Of a stretch of 64,000 nt of DNA, positions 30,100 through 38,159 are shown piece after piece. This DNA comes from Trichomonas vaginalis G3. Taxonomy: Eukaryota; Parabasalia; Trichomonadida; Trichomonadidae. The first letter of the stretch is position 1, and each line of letters opens with the position of its first letter. Location of the stretch: positions 806,001-870,000 of the forward strand of contig NC_067203.1 of NCBI RefSeq assembly GCF_026262505.1. Direction: 5' to 3'. The translations under genes were made by a program, and so were the position numbers. The notes beneath the pieces are model-generated. The model had not been told where the DNA came from and did no database searches. It worked only from the letters and a program-made list of their open reading frames with translations.

Positions 30100-30288
30100 A
30101 TGTCAGAAGACTCGAAGGTGCAACACTTCCAAAATACCGACGAACTCAGAAGAGCAGCATGGCAGTATGTTCTTGACAACTTCTTTGAGTTCTCCAGGTA
30201 CACCTTGGAAAATGCTGAAGAACTCCGACACAGAGAATTTGGAGAAATTGCACTCCAATACTACCTTGACAAACAAAGGGTAAAATAA
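30100..30288 (+). CDS. 62-residue protein, unknown (BL island)
   Basis: Starts MSEDSKVQHFQNTDELRRAA after GTCATTTTTTTC, a good T. vaginalis-type initiator, unlike the TAAATG leaders of the Polinton core genes. Helical and charged (NAEELRHREFGEIALQYYLD). No domain known. It opens the accessory block of unrelated-looking genes. Confidence 0.55.
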   Translation: MSEDSKVQHFQNTDELRRAAWQYVLDNFFEFSRYTLENAEELRHREFGEIALQYYLDKQRVK

Positions 30289-30356
30289 GACTAAAAACTT
30301 AACGTTTAAAAAGTGAATTTTTATGAGCTCCGAGTCACCCGAGAAAACTTGGTCAG

Positions 30357-30662
30357 ATGTTAGCAGCTTACTTCCCTGAGGAGGATGGAAGCGTTACATA
30401 CGTAAGGTTCAAAAACAACGAACCTGGAATTGCGTACAAAATTCGCAATTACATGACCATGGAAGAGTACGAAAGGTTCCTACAAGAAACCAGCTCTAAA
30501 CAACTCAGAAAAGAAAGAATAAAAAGTTTAACTCGTAATTGTTTATTTTTTTACTTGTATGGGCAAGCTGCAAGAATGAAGTCGACTATCTCAGTCTTTG
30601 TCTTGACGAGCTGGACGGCTCTTGCGAGTACGTCTGTTTTGCGGTCTCCAGCTGGTGTTTGA
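30357..30662 (+). CDS. Unknown small protein (BL island), uncertain extent
   Basis: MLAAYFPEEDGSVTYVRFKN opens a plausible protein for about 60 residues. The rest overlaps, antisense, the end of the proline-rich gene and looks less gene-like, so the real end may be earlier. An ATG at 30324 behind AATTTTT is an alternative start in another frame. Confidence 0.35.
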   Translation: MLAAYFPEEDGSVTYVRFKNNEPGIAYKIRNYMTMEEYERFLQETSSKQLRKERIKSLTRNCLFFYLYGQAARMKSTISVFVLTSWTALASTSVLRSPAGV

Positions 30663-31132
30663 CCTTCGTAATTGCGCATGTTCTTGAGAGCTCCAACTGT
30701 AAATGGCTGTAAGATGAAGAGTCTCTCAGACTGCTTGAGGTAGTCTTCACGGTCACGAACCGAATCTGTGGTACGAGTCGAATTGGTCGACTTTAGGGAA
30801 GAGACTGAAAGCCTGTCATCTTCCATAGGGGCTGTGGCATACTCTTTGCGTAAACGGTTCAGACCTTCCTCGAACTCTTGGTCTCTCTTGGATTGAGATT
30901 GGAATTGGAATTGGGGTGGAGGGTTTGACATGAACATCCAAGGGTTAGGGCAGTAAGGCATAGGCTGAGGAGGGTAGTTCGGGAAGCCTTGTGGTGGGTA
31001 GTAACATTGAGGTGGAAATTGGTAGTAATTTGGTGGAGGTACTTGCTGGAACTGAGGTTGCTGAGGTGCAGGGGCTGGTGCTTTAGGTTCCTCTGGCTTG
31101 GGAATGGACTCGGTTGGTGGTACGTCGGACAT
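30551..31132 (-). CDS. Proline/tyrosine-rich protein, 193 residues (BL island)
   Basis: Start set at 31132 (MSDVPPTESIPKPEEPKAPA); the longer open frame above it is only the 22-bp repeat array being read through. Residues about 10-90 are Pro/Gln/Tyr-rich low complexity (PPNYYQFPPQCYYPPQGF). The C-terminal half is helical and charged (EEGLNRLRKEYATAP and LARAVQLVKTKTEIVDFILA). A relative of its start (KPEEPTAPAPQQ) lies in the right-arm insertion at 55564-56055, behind another 22-bp array. No family recognised; scaffold- or gag-like composition. Confidence 0.6.
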   Translation of the reverse strand: MSDVPPTESIPKPEEPKAPAPAPQQPQFQQVPPPNYYQFPPQCYYPPQGFPNYPPQPMPYCPNPWMFMSNPPPQFQFQSQSKRDQEFEEGLNRLRKEYATAPMEDDRLSVSSLKSTNSTRTTDSVRDREDYLKQSERLFILQPFTVGALKNMRNYEGQTPAGDRKTDVLARAVQLVKTKTEIVDFILAACPYK

Positions 31133-31135
31133 TGT

Positions 31136-31636
31136 CTTGAAACAATAAAAGACTTGTCTTGAAAAAGTAAAAGACTTGTCTTGAAAAAGTAAAAGACTTG
31201 TCTTGAAAAAGTAAAAGACTTGTCTTGAAAAAGTAAAAGACTTGTCTTGAAAAAGTAAAAGACTTGTCTTGAAAAAGTAAAAGACTTGTCTTGAAAAAGT
31301 AAAAGACTTGTCTTGAAAAAGTAAAAGACTTGTCTTGAAAAAGTGAAAGACTTGTCTTGAAAAAGTACGGGTATCGTCTTCAATCAAGACCACTGTTCTC
31401 AAATTTGAGAACTTTACACCAAAAAATTTCTTGAAAAATAACGGGTCTTGTCTTGAAAAAGTAAAAGACTTGTCTTGAAAAAGTAAAAGACTTGTCTTGA
31501 AAAAGTAAAAGACTTGTCTTGAAAAAGTAAAAGACTTGTCTTGAAAAAGTAAAAGACTTGTCTTGAAAAAGTAAAAGACTTGTCTTGAAACAATAAAAGA
31601 CTTGTCTTGAAAAAGTAAAAGACTTGTCTTGAAACA
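31136..31636. repeat. Two arrays of a 22-bp iteron-like repeat, promoter region
   Basis: Tandem units containing GACTTGTCTTGAAAAAGT, period 22 bp, about ten units in 31138-31365 and about nine in 31446-31636. Between them lie 80 bp with CTCAAATTTGAGAAC. Each unit holds the small inverted repeat AAGAC-TT-GTCTT. The arrays occupy the entire gap between two divergent genes. 22 bp is close to two helical turns, so dimer-binding sites on one DNA face are plausible. Confidence 0.9.
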
Positions 31637-32002
31637 ATGACCGACATAGACCCAGCAGATGAGGCAATCTACCTTATAGAGATAAATGAGCTAGTTAGGA
31701 ACTACCTGAGCCATCTGAAGTCAAACAGGACCATTGCAGGCTGGGTGTCTGGAAGAGGTGCGCTTAAAATTGAAATTGACACCGGAATTGTCCTGCAAAT
31801 ACCAGAAAACACTCCTGTAGACGACATAAAAGAGATGAAGAAAGAAACCCTCTTGAAGTTCTTTGCAAAGCGTCCGTGGATACAACTTCCAAACAGAGAG
31901 AACCCAACTGTACGAATTGCCCAAATTCTCAGAGGACTCTTACACTTCTCGGGTCAGGCGTTCTTCATAAACACAGAAGGCGACATCGTACCTTTACAGT
32001 AA
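31637..32002 (+). CDS. 121-residue protein, unknown (BL island)
   Basis: MTDIDPADEAIYLIEINELV starts directly after the last 22-bp repeat unit, so its 5' leader must be inside the array. The first half is helical; the middle has beta strands (GALKIEIDTGIVLQIPENTP), and the end is aromatic/hydrophobic (HFSGQAFFINTEGDIVPLQ). No motif recognised. It is divergently paired with the proline-rich gene. Confidence 0.6.
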   Translation: MTDIDPADEAIYLIEINELVRNYLSHLKSNRTIAGWVSGRGALKIEIDTGIVLQIPENTPVDDIKEMKKETLLKFFAKRPWIQLPNRENPTVRIAQILRGLLHFSGQAFFINTEGDIVPLQ

Positions 32003-32049
32003 ACATCTATATGGCACGCTTTGAGTAAAAACATTTTTTTCATTTTTGA

Positions 32050-32634
32050 ATGAAGCAAGTTAAATTCGTCCCACACCAAACTCAATGGACCGATGAAGAG
32101 TTTCAAGCTATAGTTGAAGGTGTTGAGAACGACATAGACGGCGAACTTGAAGGAGCTCAAATCACAATTGCAACCAAAATTGCAGAAGTCAAGGAACAGA
32201 TAGCTCCACTTAAAGCTACCAAAGCTACTCTTGACCTCATGGATAGTTACCGTTTAGATGTCAAGAGTGGAATAAGACAATTAAAATTAAAACTTCTAAA
32301 CTACGAAGCTATACTCCAAAAGTTAGCAGAAATGAGAAGACTTTACCAGAGCTACTTACATGTAAGGGACTTACCTTCAAGCAATCCGACCAAAGATGAA
32401 TTTGTTGACATTGTCCCAATTTTGTCCGAAAGTCAGCTCAGATGTTTCGAACTGCTCCCAACATATCCAGAATATGAACGTTTGCCTGAACTCTTCCGCA
32501 ATCTCAAAAAACGTTTTTTGGTTCTCATGTTCGAAACTTTTATCGGAAGAGACAACAAACGTTCAGAAGAAGAACAAGATATTATTTTAAACTTGTTGTA
32601 TGACTTAACCGTCATAACAAGCTTTTTGAAGTAA
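32050..32634 (+). CDS. Coiled-coil protein, 194 residues (BL island)
   Basis: Preceded by TTTTTTTCATTTTTGAATG, an initiator-like leader. Residues about 35-105 form a long coiled coil (ATKIAEVKEQIAPLKATK, then LKLKLLNYEAILQKLAEMRR); the C-terminal part is an all-helical domain (LRCFELLPTYPEYERLPELF). Unknown; likely an oligomer. Confidence 0.6.
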   Translation: MKQVKFVPHQTQWTDEEFQAIVEGVENDIDGELEGAQITIATKIAEVKEQIAPLKATKATLDLMDSYRLDVKSGIRQLKLKLLNYEAILQKLAEMRRLYQSYLHVRDLPSSNPTKDEFVDIVPILSESQLRCFELLPTYPEYERLPELFRNLKKRFLVLMFETFIGRDNKRSEEEQDIILNLLYDLTVITSFLK

Positions 32635-32666
32635 AACCGTCATTCTCAAACCACTTCATTTTTTCG

Positions 32667-33362
32667 ATGTCCGAACAAGCACCGAAGCCAAACTCAATGG
32701 CAGATGTCCTTTCAAGGTTGCCAGACAAGCGCCCAGTTCAAATTCAAATTGCCCAATTGAACGCTCATCTGACAACCACCATTAAGACTATCCAATGTAG
32801 TCTTATGGAAGAGATAACCAATCTCAAAGTCGAAGTCCTCACGAACCAAGCTTCCAATAAGAAAGTCCTGAACGATTTTGCGGAAACCTTGCGCCAATAC
32901 AACATAGAGAACCAAAACCTTGCCAGACTCATCTACCGTTTCTTCGAAGAGATAGACGCCATCTGGAAGGTACTCGGAAAGGACAGAACATGCAACACCG
33001 TACTTCGTGAGTACCAAATTGAAGAAGGAATTTTCGAGGAAGAAGAGAAACACGAAGAAGAAGAGGAAGAAGAAGAGAAACACGAAGAAAAGGAAGTTTG
33101 GGCAACCCTTGTTGCCGATGACAGTTATGAAATTTCCCAACCCTACCCATACAAAATCCGCAACAGGGAGACCGGCAAGGTTCTTACCCCAGTCCTCAAC
33201 AACTTGGGACACTTGAGCCTTACCCTTCGGAATTACGGTACAATTTCCATGGGAAGGCTTGTCGGTATGCAATGGGTTCCAAATCCAAACAAGAAGACGA
33301 AGGTCAGACACATTGACGGTGACAAGCTCAACAACCGTAAGGAGAACCTCGAGTGGTTCTAA
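32667..33362 (+). CDS. Coiled coil + HNH-like homing-nuclease-type protein (BL island)
   Basis: 231 residues after TTCATTTTTTCGATG. Residues 1-110 are helical. Residues about 122-145 are almost pure Glu/Lys/His (EEEEKHEEEEEEEEKHEEK), from a GAA-rich DNA tract. Residues about 155-231 resemble a NUMOD/HNH_3 module: YPYKIRNRETGKVLTPVL, then SMGRLVGMQWVPNP, and the signature VRHIDGDKLNNRKENLEW at the very end. That signature is typical of phage and intron HNH endonucleases. Whether it cuts DNA or only binds it is unknown. It could help spread the island; that is inference. Confidence 0.7.
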   Translation: MSEQAPKPNSMADVLSRLPDKRPVQIQIAQLNAHLTTTIKTIQCSLMEEITNLKVEVLTNQASNKKVLNDFAETLRQYNIENQNLARLIYRFFEEIDAIWKVLGKDRTCNTVLREYQIEEGIFEEEEKHEEEEEEEEKHEEKEVWATLVADDSYEISQPYPYKIRNRETGKVLTPVLNNLGHLSLTLRNYGTISMGRLVGMQWVPNPNKKTKVRHIDGDKLNNRKENLEWF

Positions 33363-33411
33363 GAGTAAAAAAATTTTATTTTAGGGGGAAACCCCGAGTA
33401 AATTTAAGTTT

Positions 33412-33675
33412 TTAGTTGCGTAAGTAGCTTAAATTAAGGGTAATTTGCAAAATTAGTTCCCGACCTTTGAATTGGACTCTTTCGTCATCCCAGTTGCGTA
33501 GGAGGTCGTCCCAGAGGAGTTGGTAGAATTGCCAATCCAAGGACGATTTGTCCTCCCAGGCATTGAGGATGTACTGCTCGTAGAGTCTCATGACCTCTGC
33601 CTTGCACCAGACACCCTCTCCCTTGGAACGTAAGGCTTCTTCGAAGTGCTCGAATGCGATTGGCTGCGGGACCAT
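33412..33675 (-). CDS. Acidic/aromatic protein, 87 residues (BL island)
   Basis: Start set at the ATG at 33675 (MVPQPIAFEHFEEALRSKGE); the frame runs slightly further upstream without an ATG. Helical with many tryptophans (LDWQFYQLLWDDLLRNWDDE). Unknown. Divergent from the 35-residue frame at 33706 over 30 bp containing an initiator-like TCATTT on the minus strand. Confidence 0.55.
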   Translation of the reverse strand: MVPQPIAFEHFEEALRSKGEGVWCKAEVMRLYEQYILNAWEDKSSLDWQFYQLLWDDLLRNWDDERVQFKGRELILQITLNLSYLRN

Positions 33676-33705
33676 CTGAAATGACACTTTTTGTCCGTTT
33701 GGTCA

Positions 33706-33813
33706 ATGTTCGTGTCTCGTGTCATAGTCGACGAAAATACAAACAAACAGGTTATATATGAGTTTGAGACCAAGAATGGTGTAACTCGACCTGTCCGATT
33801 CAAATTCGAATAA
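33706..33813 (+). CDS. 35-residue microprotein (BL island)
   Basis: MFVSRVIVDENTNKQVIYEF and a basic beta-like end (TRPVRFKFE). Two beta hairpins with alternating polar and hydrophobic residues. It is too short to be sure, but it fills the gap before the polymerase and has a sensible stop. Confidence 0.35.
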   Translation: MFVSRVIVDENTNKQVIYEFETKNGVTRPVRFKFE

Positions 33814-33820
33814 AAATTTT

Positions 33821-35974
33821 TTATTTCATGCAATGTTTAACTATTTCACCATCTTCTTTAACACCCCAGTACTTCCTTTTCGATATTACATGAACTTCGG
33901 TGAAAATTTTGTCCAATTTGAATTGACCCATCTTTTCACCGACTAAACCCATTTCAATGAGTTTGTTATAGCCTTCTTCGTTCGTCATGAGTGCATCGAT
34001 GTTCTCATAGTATACCTTCACTTTGGATTTAACCTCGGAGAAGAATTTGTTGTAGTTGTCAAGGACTGCCTTTGCGAACTGAGGATAAGACCAATGTTCG
34101 ACAATAGGTTTTACTGTGGTTACTAAGCCACATTGACCTTGAGTGAACTCGTATTTCAAAACAAAAGGGGAGAACCTTTCAACAAAGTTGTCGACCTTCT
34201 CATAGTGTTTACTCTTCATCTTTTGAGGTTTCTTAATGGAATACCCCCATGTCGAATTCATAAGCAATTTGAGTGTCATTGCAAGTTTGGGGTTTGAAGC
34301 TTTCCTAATATCATACATTTGTTGTATGACTTTTCCAACTGTATAGTTCTTTCCCGGGAACTCACCGTCTTCGTTTGGAATTCCAGTCGGGATATATTGG
34401 ACGAACCTCATGTACGCAGCGTTAAGGTCGACATAGTATATTTTTTCATATGAGTCGAACTTATCGCATCCAATCGGCCCAGTTCGTGGAAATTCAAGTG
34501 AGTCTCTTATCTTCTGAGAAACCTCGCCTGTTATCTCATAAACATCGTCAAAGCAACCTGTTTCATATAAAATTTTCTGACCTAACTCAGAAGCTCTCCA
34601 ATACAATTTGACGTCGATTGGATGTCTCAATGGAAGTTTGTTTATAGCATCTTGAAGTTCTTGCAACCTCATTGGAAGTTCTTCTGGTTCAGGTTGGTAT
34701 CCGAACAATCCAACTCCTTTTGGAGCTGTGTACTTCTTCTGTGCTAGAACTTTGTCTGGAACAATTTTTGGTCTTACCAACAATGAAAAGTTTGTTTCGT
34801 CTTTTGGTACAAAAGTTTCTGTCAGCTTGTCATCTGGAATTGGTTCCAACAAACCTTTCTCGAAAAGAATGTTAACAGCTCTGACAATGTTGCACTTGCC
34901 TTTTCCGAACAATGGGTTTGTAAGACTTTCGTTCAACATGAAGTGGTTGTGGACGATTACAATCTTCAACCATGGTAAGTCTTTGTCAACAACATAGTCA
35001 TCATGTGAAGAACCTTTCTCAGTCGGAATGTTGACTCGGATATTGACATTTGCCAACGGTGCAATTTTTGACAATTGACCTCTGAGAATGTACCTTGTTT
35101 TCACACATGACTCAAGATACTTCATTTTCTCATCTGTAACAAGACCAGAGTTCCTGAGACATGTAAGAATACAAGGTTCATTGACAATTGTTTCAATTGA
35201 ATTGTAAATTCCATACCTTGTTAAGTCAATGTCAGACTTATTTCTGAACGGGAAGTATCCAGCATGTTGTCTGACTGCTTGAGGGTTGGGTTGATACCAT
35301 TCGAACTTCACGCTTGCAATTCCTTCAATTGCATTCAAAATGTCTGAGTCGGAGTCAACCATTTGTTCTCTCTTTGTAGTCTTGAAAGCGTCAAGAAGCA
35401 TTGCAGCTGTTGTGACATTGCCATGTGCATAGTAAATATGACCATCTAAATCTGTTACGGTTAGTCTGAGATTGTATCCTTTCTTATTTCCGTCTTGAAT
35501 TGCAGCAAGTACACCCATGAAGCCTTCTTTGTTCTTTCCTTCGTCAAAGTTTACTGTAAAGGTTCGACCAGAAGTAATTTTACTTCTAACTTCACGGTAC
35601 TTTTCATATGCATATCTTGTTCTTTCCATGGGAGCATGTGCGTCTTCACCTTTTCCTTTTTTCCTTCTCAAAGGATGCAATTGTTCGTCATGTTTCCAAT
35701 AGAATCTGGCAAAGCCGTCGTGTCCTTCAACTTGAGGCTCAGTAACATCGAAAGGCATGTCCATAAGACGTTCTTCTTCTAACCTCTCTAATCTGTTTGG
35801 ATAATTTGCGCGTGCTGTTTCTAAGTCCATTTCGTAGCGAAGACCAGATAGTTTGTCATAGACTTTTATGGGTCTTCCCTTCCTATATTTAAACTTCTTT
35901 GAAACTCTCCAGCCATATCTTTCTAACTCTGCTTTTATTCTAGCAGACCTTCTATCCATTCTATACGGGGGCAT
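33821..35974 (-). CDS. Divergent B-family DNA polymerase without exonuclease domain (BL)
   Basis: 717 residues, reading whole. Residues 1-60 are basic (WRVSKKFKYRKGRPIKVYDK). About 160-200 is a beta domain. About 255-340 is the EPCILTCLRNSGLVTDEKMK module ending VIVHNHFMLNE, shared with the Polinton A polymerase and OTU-like in pattern. The palm follows: LYWRASELGQKILYETGCFD, motif A YYVDLNAAYM, motif B LKLLMNSTWGYSIKKP, and a divergent motif C region VYYENIDALM. No Exo motifs are seen between module and palm. It probably replicates the element by protein priming together with the SF3 helicase. The palm motifs are divergent from the A enzyme in both B copies, so activity should not be assumed. 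Confidence 0.82.
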   Translation of the reverse strand: MPPYRMDRRSARIKAELERYGWRVSKKFKYRKGRPIKVYDKLSGLRYEMDLETARANYPNRLERLEEERLMDMPFDVTEPQVEGHDGFARFYWKHDEQLHPLRRKKGKGEDAHAPMERTRYAYEKYREVRSKITSGRTFTVNFDEGKNKEGFMGVLAAIQDGNKKGYNLRLTVTDLDGHIYYAHGNVTTAAMLLDAFKTTKREQMVDSDSDILNAIEGIASVKFEWYQPNPQAVRQHAGYFPFRNKSDIDLTRYGIYNSIETIVNEPCILTCLRNSGLVTDEKMKYLESCVKTRYILRGQLSKIAPLANVNIRVNIPTEKGSSHDDYVVDKDLPWLKIVIVHNHFMLNESLTNPLFGKGKCNIVRAVNILFEKGLLEPIPDDKLTETFVPKDETNFSLLVRPKIVPDKVLAQKKYTAPKGVGLFGYQPEPEELPMRLQELQDAINKLPLRHPIDVKLYWRASELGQKILYETGCFDDVYEITGEVSQKIRDSLEFPRTGPIGCDKFDSYEKIYYVDLNAAYMRFVQYIPTGIPNEDGEFPGKNYTVGKVIQQMYDIRKASNPKLAMTLKLLMNSTWGYSIKKPQKMKSKHYEKVDNFVERFSPFVLKYEFTQGQCGLVTTVKPIVEHWSYPQFAKAVLDNYNKFFSEVKSKVKVYYENIDALMTNEEGYNKLIEMGLVGEKMGQFKLDKIFTEVHVISKRKYWGVKEDGEIVKHCMK

Positions 35975-36004
35975 TTTTATAAAAATAAAAAAATGTTTTT
36001 TTCT

Positions 36005-36589
36005 TTACTTTACGTAACCACCCGCTGCCAAAAGTCTTTGACGCCAACCCATACCAGCTAATGAAGGTTGACTTGGTTTAGTATTGAAACTAACCTTTGG
36101 TTTTGGTTTATCTTCAGTTTTTGGTTTTTCTTCTTCTATTGGTTTTTCGTCACTTTTCGGTTCATCTGACTTTACCTCACTTGCAGGAACAGTTGTGTCG
36201 TCAACATCTTCATAAATATCATATGCCATCTGTTTTTGTTTTCCTTTCAACTTTTTGTGTTTGTTGTAAAGTTTAGAATATTTCGACTCTAAGTCAATGA
36301 GATGTTCTATAATGAACTGTTGGTCAGTGAAGTAAACTTTTCCATCTGTTGTCTCGAAAGCTCCTTCAGACTTCAATATTTTATTTGTGAGAGTCTGTTT
36401 CTTTTTTGAGATACTTGCCGTTCCATTTTTATGAAAAGTGACTTTGTAGTTAGGGTTTGTATTTCCAGACCTGGCACTTTCTATTATTGAATTTTTCTCT
36501 TCATCTGTAAGTTCTTTGACAGGTTTTGACAATGGTTCTGAACTTTTTGTTTGTGGTGTCAAATCTACCGTTTCAACTTCTTCGGTCAT
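36005..36589 (-). CDS. KDG-hairpin protein with acidic/proline tail, 194 residues (BL)
   Basis: Reads whole. Residues about 28-70 contain the short domain NPNYKVTFHKNGTASISKKK also found in family A (19514, 22086). Then a coiled region (LESKYSKLYNKHKKLKGKQK), a Glu/Lys/Pro-rich stretch (EEEKPKTEDKPKPK) and a compact basic end (GMGWRQRLLAAGGYVK). The layout suits a minor virion or scaffold protein. It sits between the polymerase and small virion-type genes; all four start behind the same leader ATTTTTTACTGAGATGAAATG or similar. Confidence 0.6.
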   Translation of the reverse strand: MTEEVETVDLTPQTKSSEPLSKPVKELTDEEKNSIIESARSGNTNPNYKVTFHKNGTASISKKKQTLTNKILKSEGAFETTDGKVYFTDQQFIIEHLIDLESKYSKLYNKHKKLKGKQKQMAYDIYEDVDDTTVPASEVKSDEPKSDEKPIEEEKPKTEDKPKPKVSFNTKPSQPSLAGMGWRQRLLAAGGYVK

Positions 36590-36608
36590 TTCATCTCAGT
36601 AAAAAATT

Positions 36609-36764
36609 TTAGTTTGGTTTGTTTTCAACTGGTTGTTTAGGTTTTTTAAGTCGGTCTAAAACTTCTTGAGGTATAGGAAGAACTTGACAAACACGTGGTT
36701 GTGTAACTGCTGGAAGCCGACAAAGCCATCTTGAGCCCATTTGTCTCAATGCTGTATTGTTCAT
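36609..36764 (-). CDS. 51-residue microprotein (BL)
   Basis: MNNTALRQMGSRWLCRLPAV, basic start and proline-rich end (KPKQPVENKPN). It is conserved in the right arm (47558-47713) and has the same leader (TTTTTTACTGAGATGAAATG) as its neighbour, so it is probably a real gene. Unknown role. Confidence 0.55.
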   Translation of the reverse strand: MNNTALRQMGSRWLCRLPAVTQPRVCQVLPIPQEVLDRLKKPKQPVENKPN

Positions 36765-36783
36765 TTCATCTCAGTAAAAAATT

Positions 36784-37184
36784 TTACATTCCCCACGTTT
36801 GAGGCGGTTGAGGTTGGTTGTTGTTTACCCACTGTTGTGCATGGTTATATCCTCTGTTAAAGAATCTTTCACCTTGGTCCATGTAGTGCCCTGCTTGGTT
36901 ATAGTAGTCATTTGCTTTGTTATAGTAGTTTCCTGCTTGTCTTCCTACATTGTCCATCCATCCTTGAACTTTTCCTCTTGTTTCAGGATTTGGAATAAGA
37001 TTTGCTGCATCTCGTGCTACCTCCCAACCTTTCTGTACGGTTTGTATAATAGGTTGTGCTTTCTCTTTCAGTATACCTAATGTACTCAAAATCTTCCTTC
37101 CAATTCCAAATGCACCTCTGGCTAGTGTTCCCACTGCGGGTAAAAATCTAGATGCGACTCCTGCTAATGCGCCAAATAACCCAT
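36784..37184 (-). pseudogene. Amphipathic Gly/Ala and Tyr-rich virion-type protein (BL), broken
   Basis: Left-arm copy of the 133-residue gene at 47137-47538, almost identical, with about one break. Layout: Gly/Ala-rich amphipathic start, helical middle (KEKAQPIIQTVQKGWEVARD), tyrosine/asparagine repeats (NYYNKANDYYNQAGHYMDQ) and a Gln/Pro tail. Confidence 0.6.
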
Positions 37185-37200
37185 TTCTTATGGGTTAAAA

Positions 37201-38159
37201 ATGACGAATTCAAACAAGGACCCGTATGTTTCTAAAGCAACAAAGAAAGCACTCATGGTAAAAATCTTTAGTTCAACACCAAATGCTTGGTTTATGGATA
37301 TCTTGGAAAACATTCCGAGGTATAGAGAAGATGGACCACCATACTGGCTAATATTTGTCGGTCAAACACAAGATACTGTGAAGCCATACCATTATGGTCC
37401 AAAAATATTTTAGATGTGAAAACTGCTTTGACAATATTCGTTGACAAATACCATCCAACAAAACTGACATCTGACTGTGAAAGTTCTTTCAAATCAGACG
37501 ATATTAAAAACTATCTGCGTTCAAAAAATGTAAACCAATATTTCATTGTCGACCAAAACCATTCTGCTCTTGGTGTCATTGACAGTTGTATAAAAATCTT
37601 AAGAGACTTAAATCAACCACAAGGTGGTGAGGTAGATGAAATGTCATATGACGACAAATATAGACATTTCTCCATGACAAAGATGAGACAAGTTTTAAAT
37701 ATTTACAATAGCCGTAAACAAAAAGGTTTGGGAAACCACTCCCCCGAAGAAATGAAAAACAACCCTGACTTAGAGAAAGACTATATATTTAATAGTTTAG
37801 TCAAAAGAGACAAACAAGAAAGAATGCCAGGCTTCAAACTTAAGAAAGGTGACAAAGTAAAAATAGAAATACCTAAACGCGACCCATATGAAAATACTAT
37901 TGACTATGACAACAATGGGAACTCGACAGGTACTCACATTCGTGTTCGTAAAAATAGAAGAAAGTATACAAGAGAATATTATGAAGTTTTAGGCAAACAT
38001 GGCAAAATGTACAGACTGCAAGCAGAAGATAAAACTACTATTGTCAGACCTCGTTTCAAACTTGTCAAAGTTCAAGGTGGTATACTTTCAAAGACAGTTC
38101 CTAACAAATATAAGACAACTCCTGACGAATATGCTAAAGAAGTTGAAAATGACGACTAA
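37201..38159 (+). pseudogene. Retroviral-type (rve) integrase, BL copy, broken
   Basis: Left-arm copy of the integrase at 46161-47120 with about one break. Core pieces FMDILENIPRY, LTSDCESSF and NHSALGVID are visible, followed by a basic SH3-like tail. Convergent with the spike gene, their stops overlapping by a few bases. Confidence 0.8.

Noticed and set aside
31136-31636. CRISPR array
   Set aside because: Units are contiguous with no unique spacers, there are no cas genes, and the setting is eukaryotic.
31136-31667. Long minus-strand frames reading through the 22-bp repeats (repeating FKTSLLLFQDKSF)
   Set aside because: The 22-bp period is not a multiple of 3, so all frames of the array stay open by chance. 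The downstream gene has its own ATG at 31132.
35495-35782. Plus-strand frames antisense to the polymerase (and mirror frames at 48540-48959)
   Set aside because: Cysteine/phenylalanine/serine-rich shadow translation of a well-conserved coding strand.
37201-38159. Integrase as evidence of an LTR retrotransposon or retrovirus
   Set aside because: No reverse transcriptase, gag or LTRs nearby. The neighbours are Polinton genes, which normally include an rve-type integrase.
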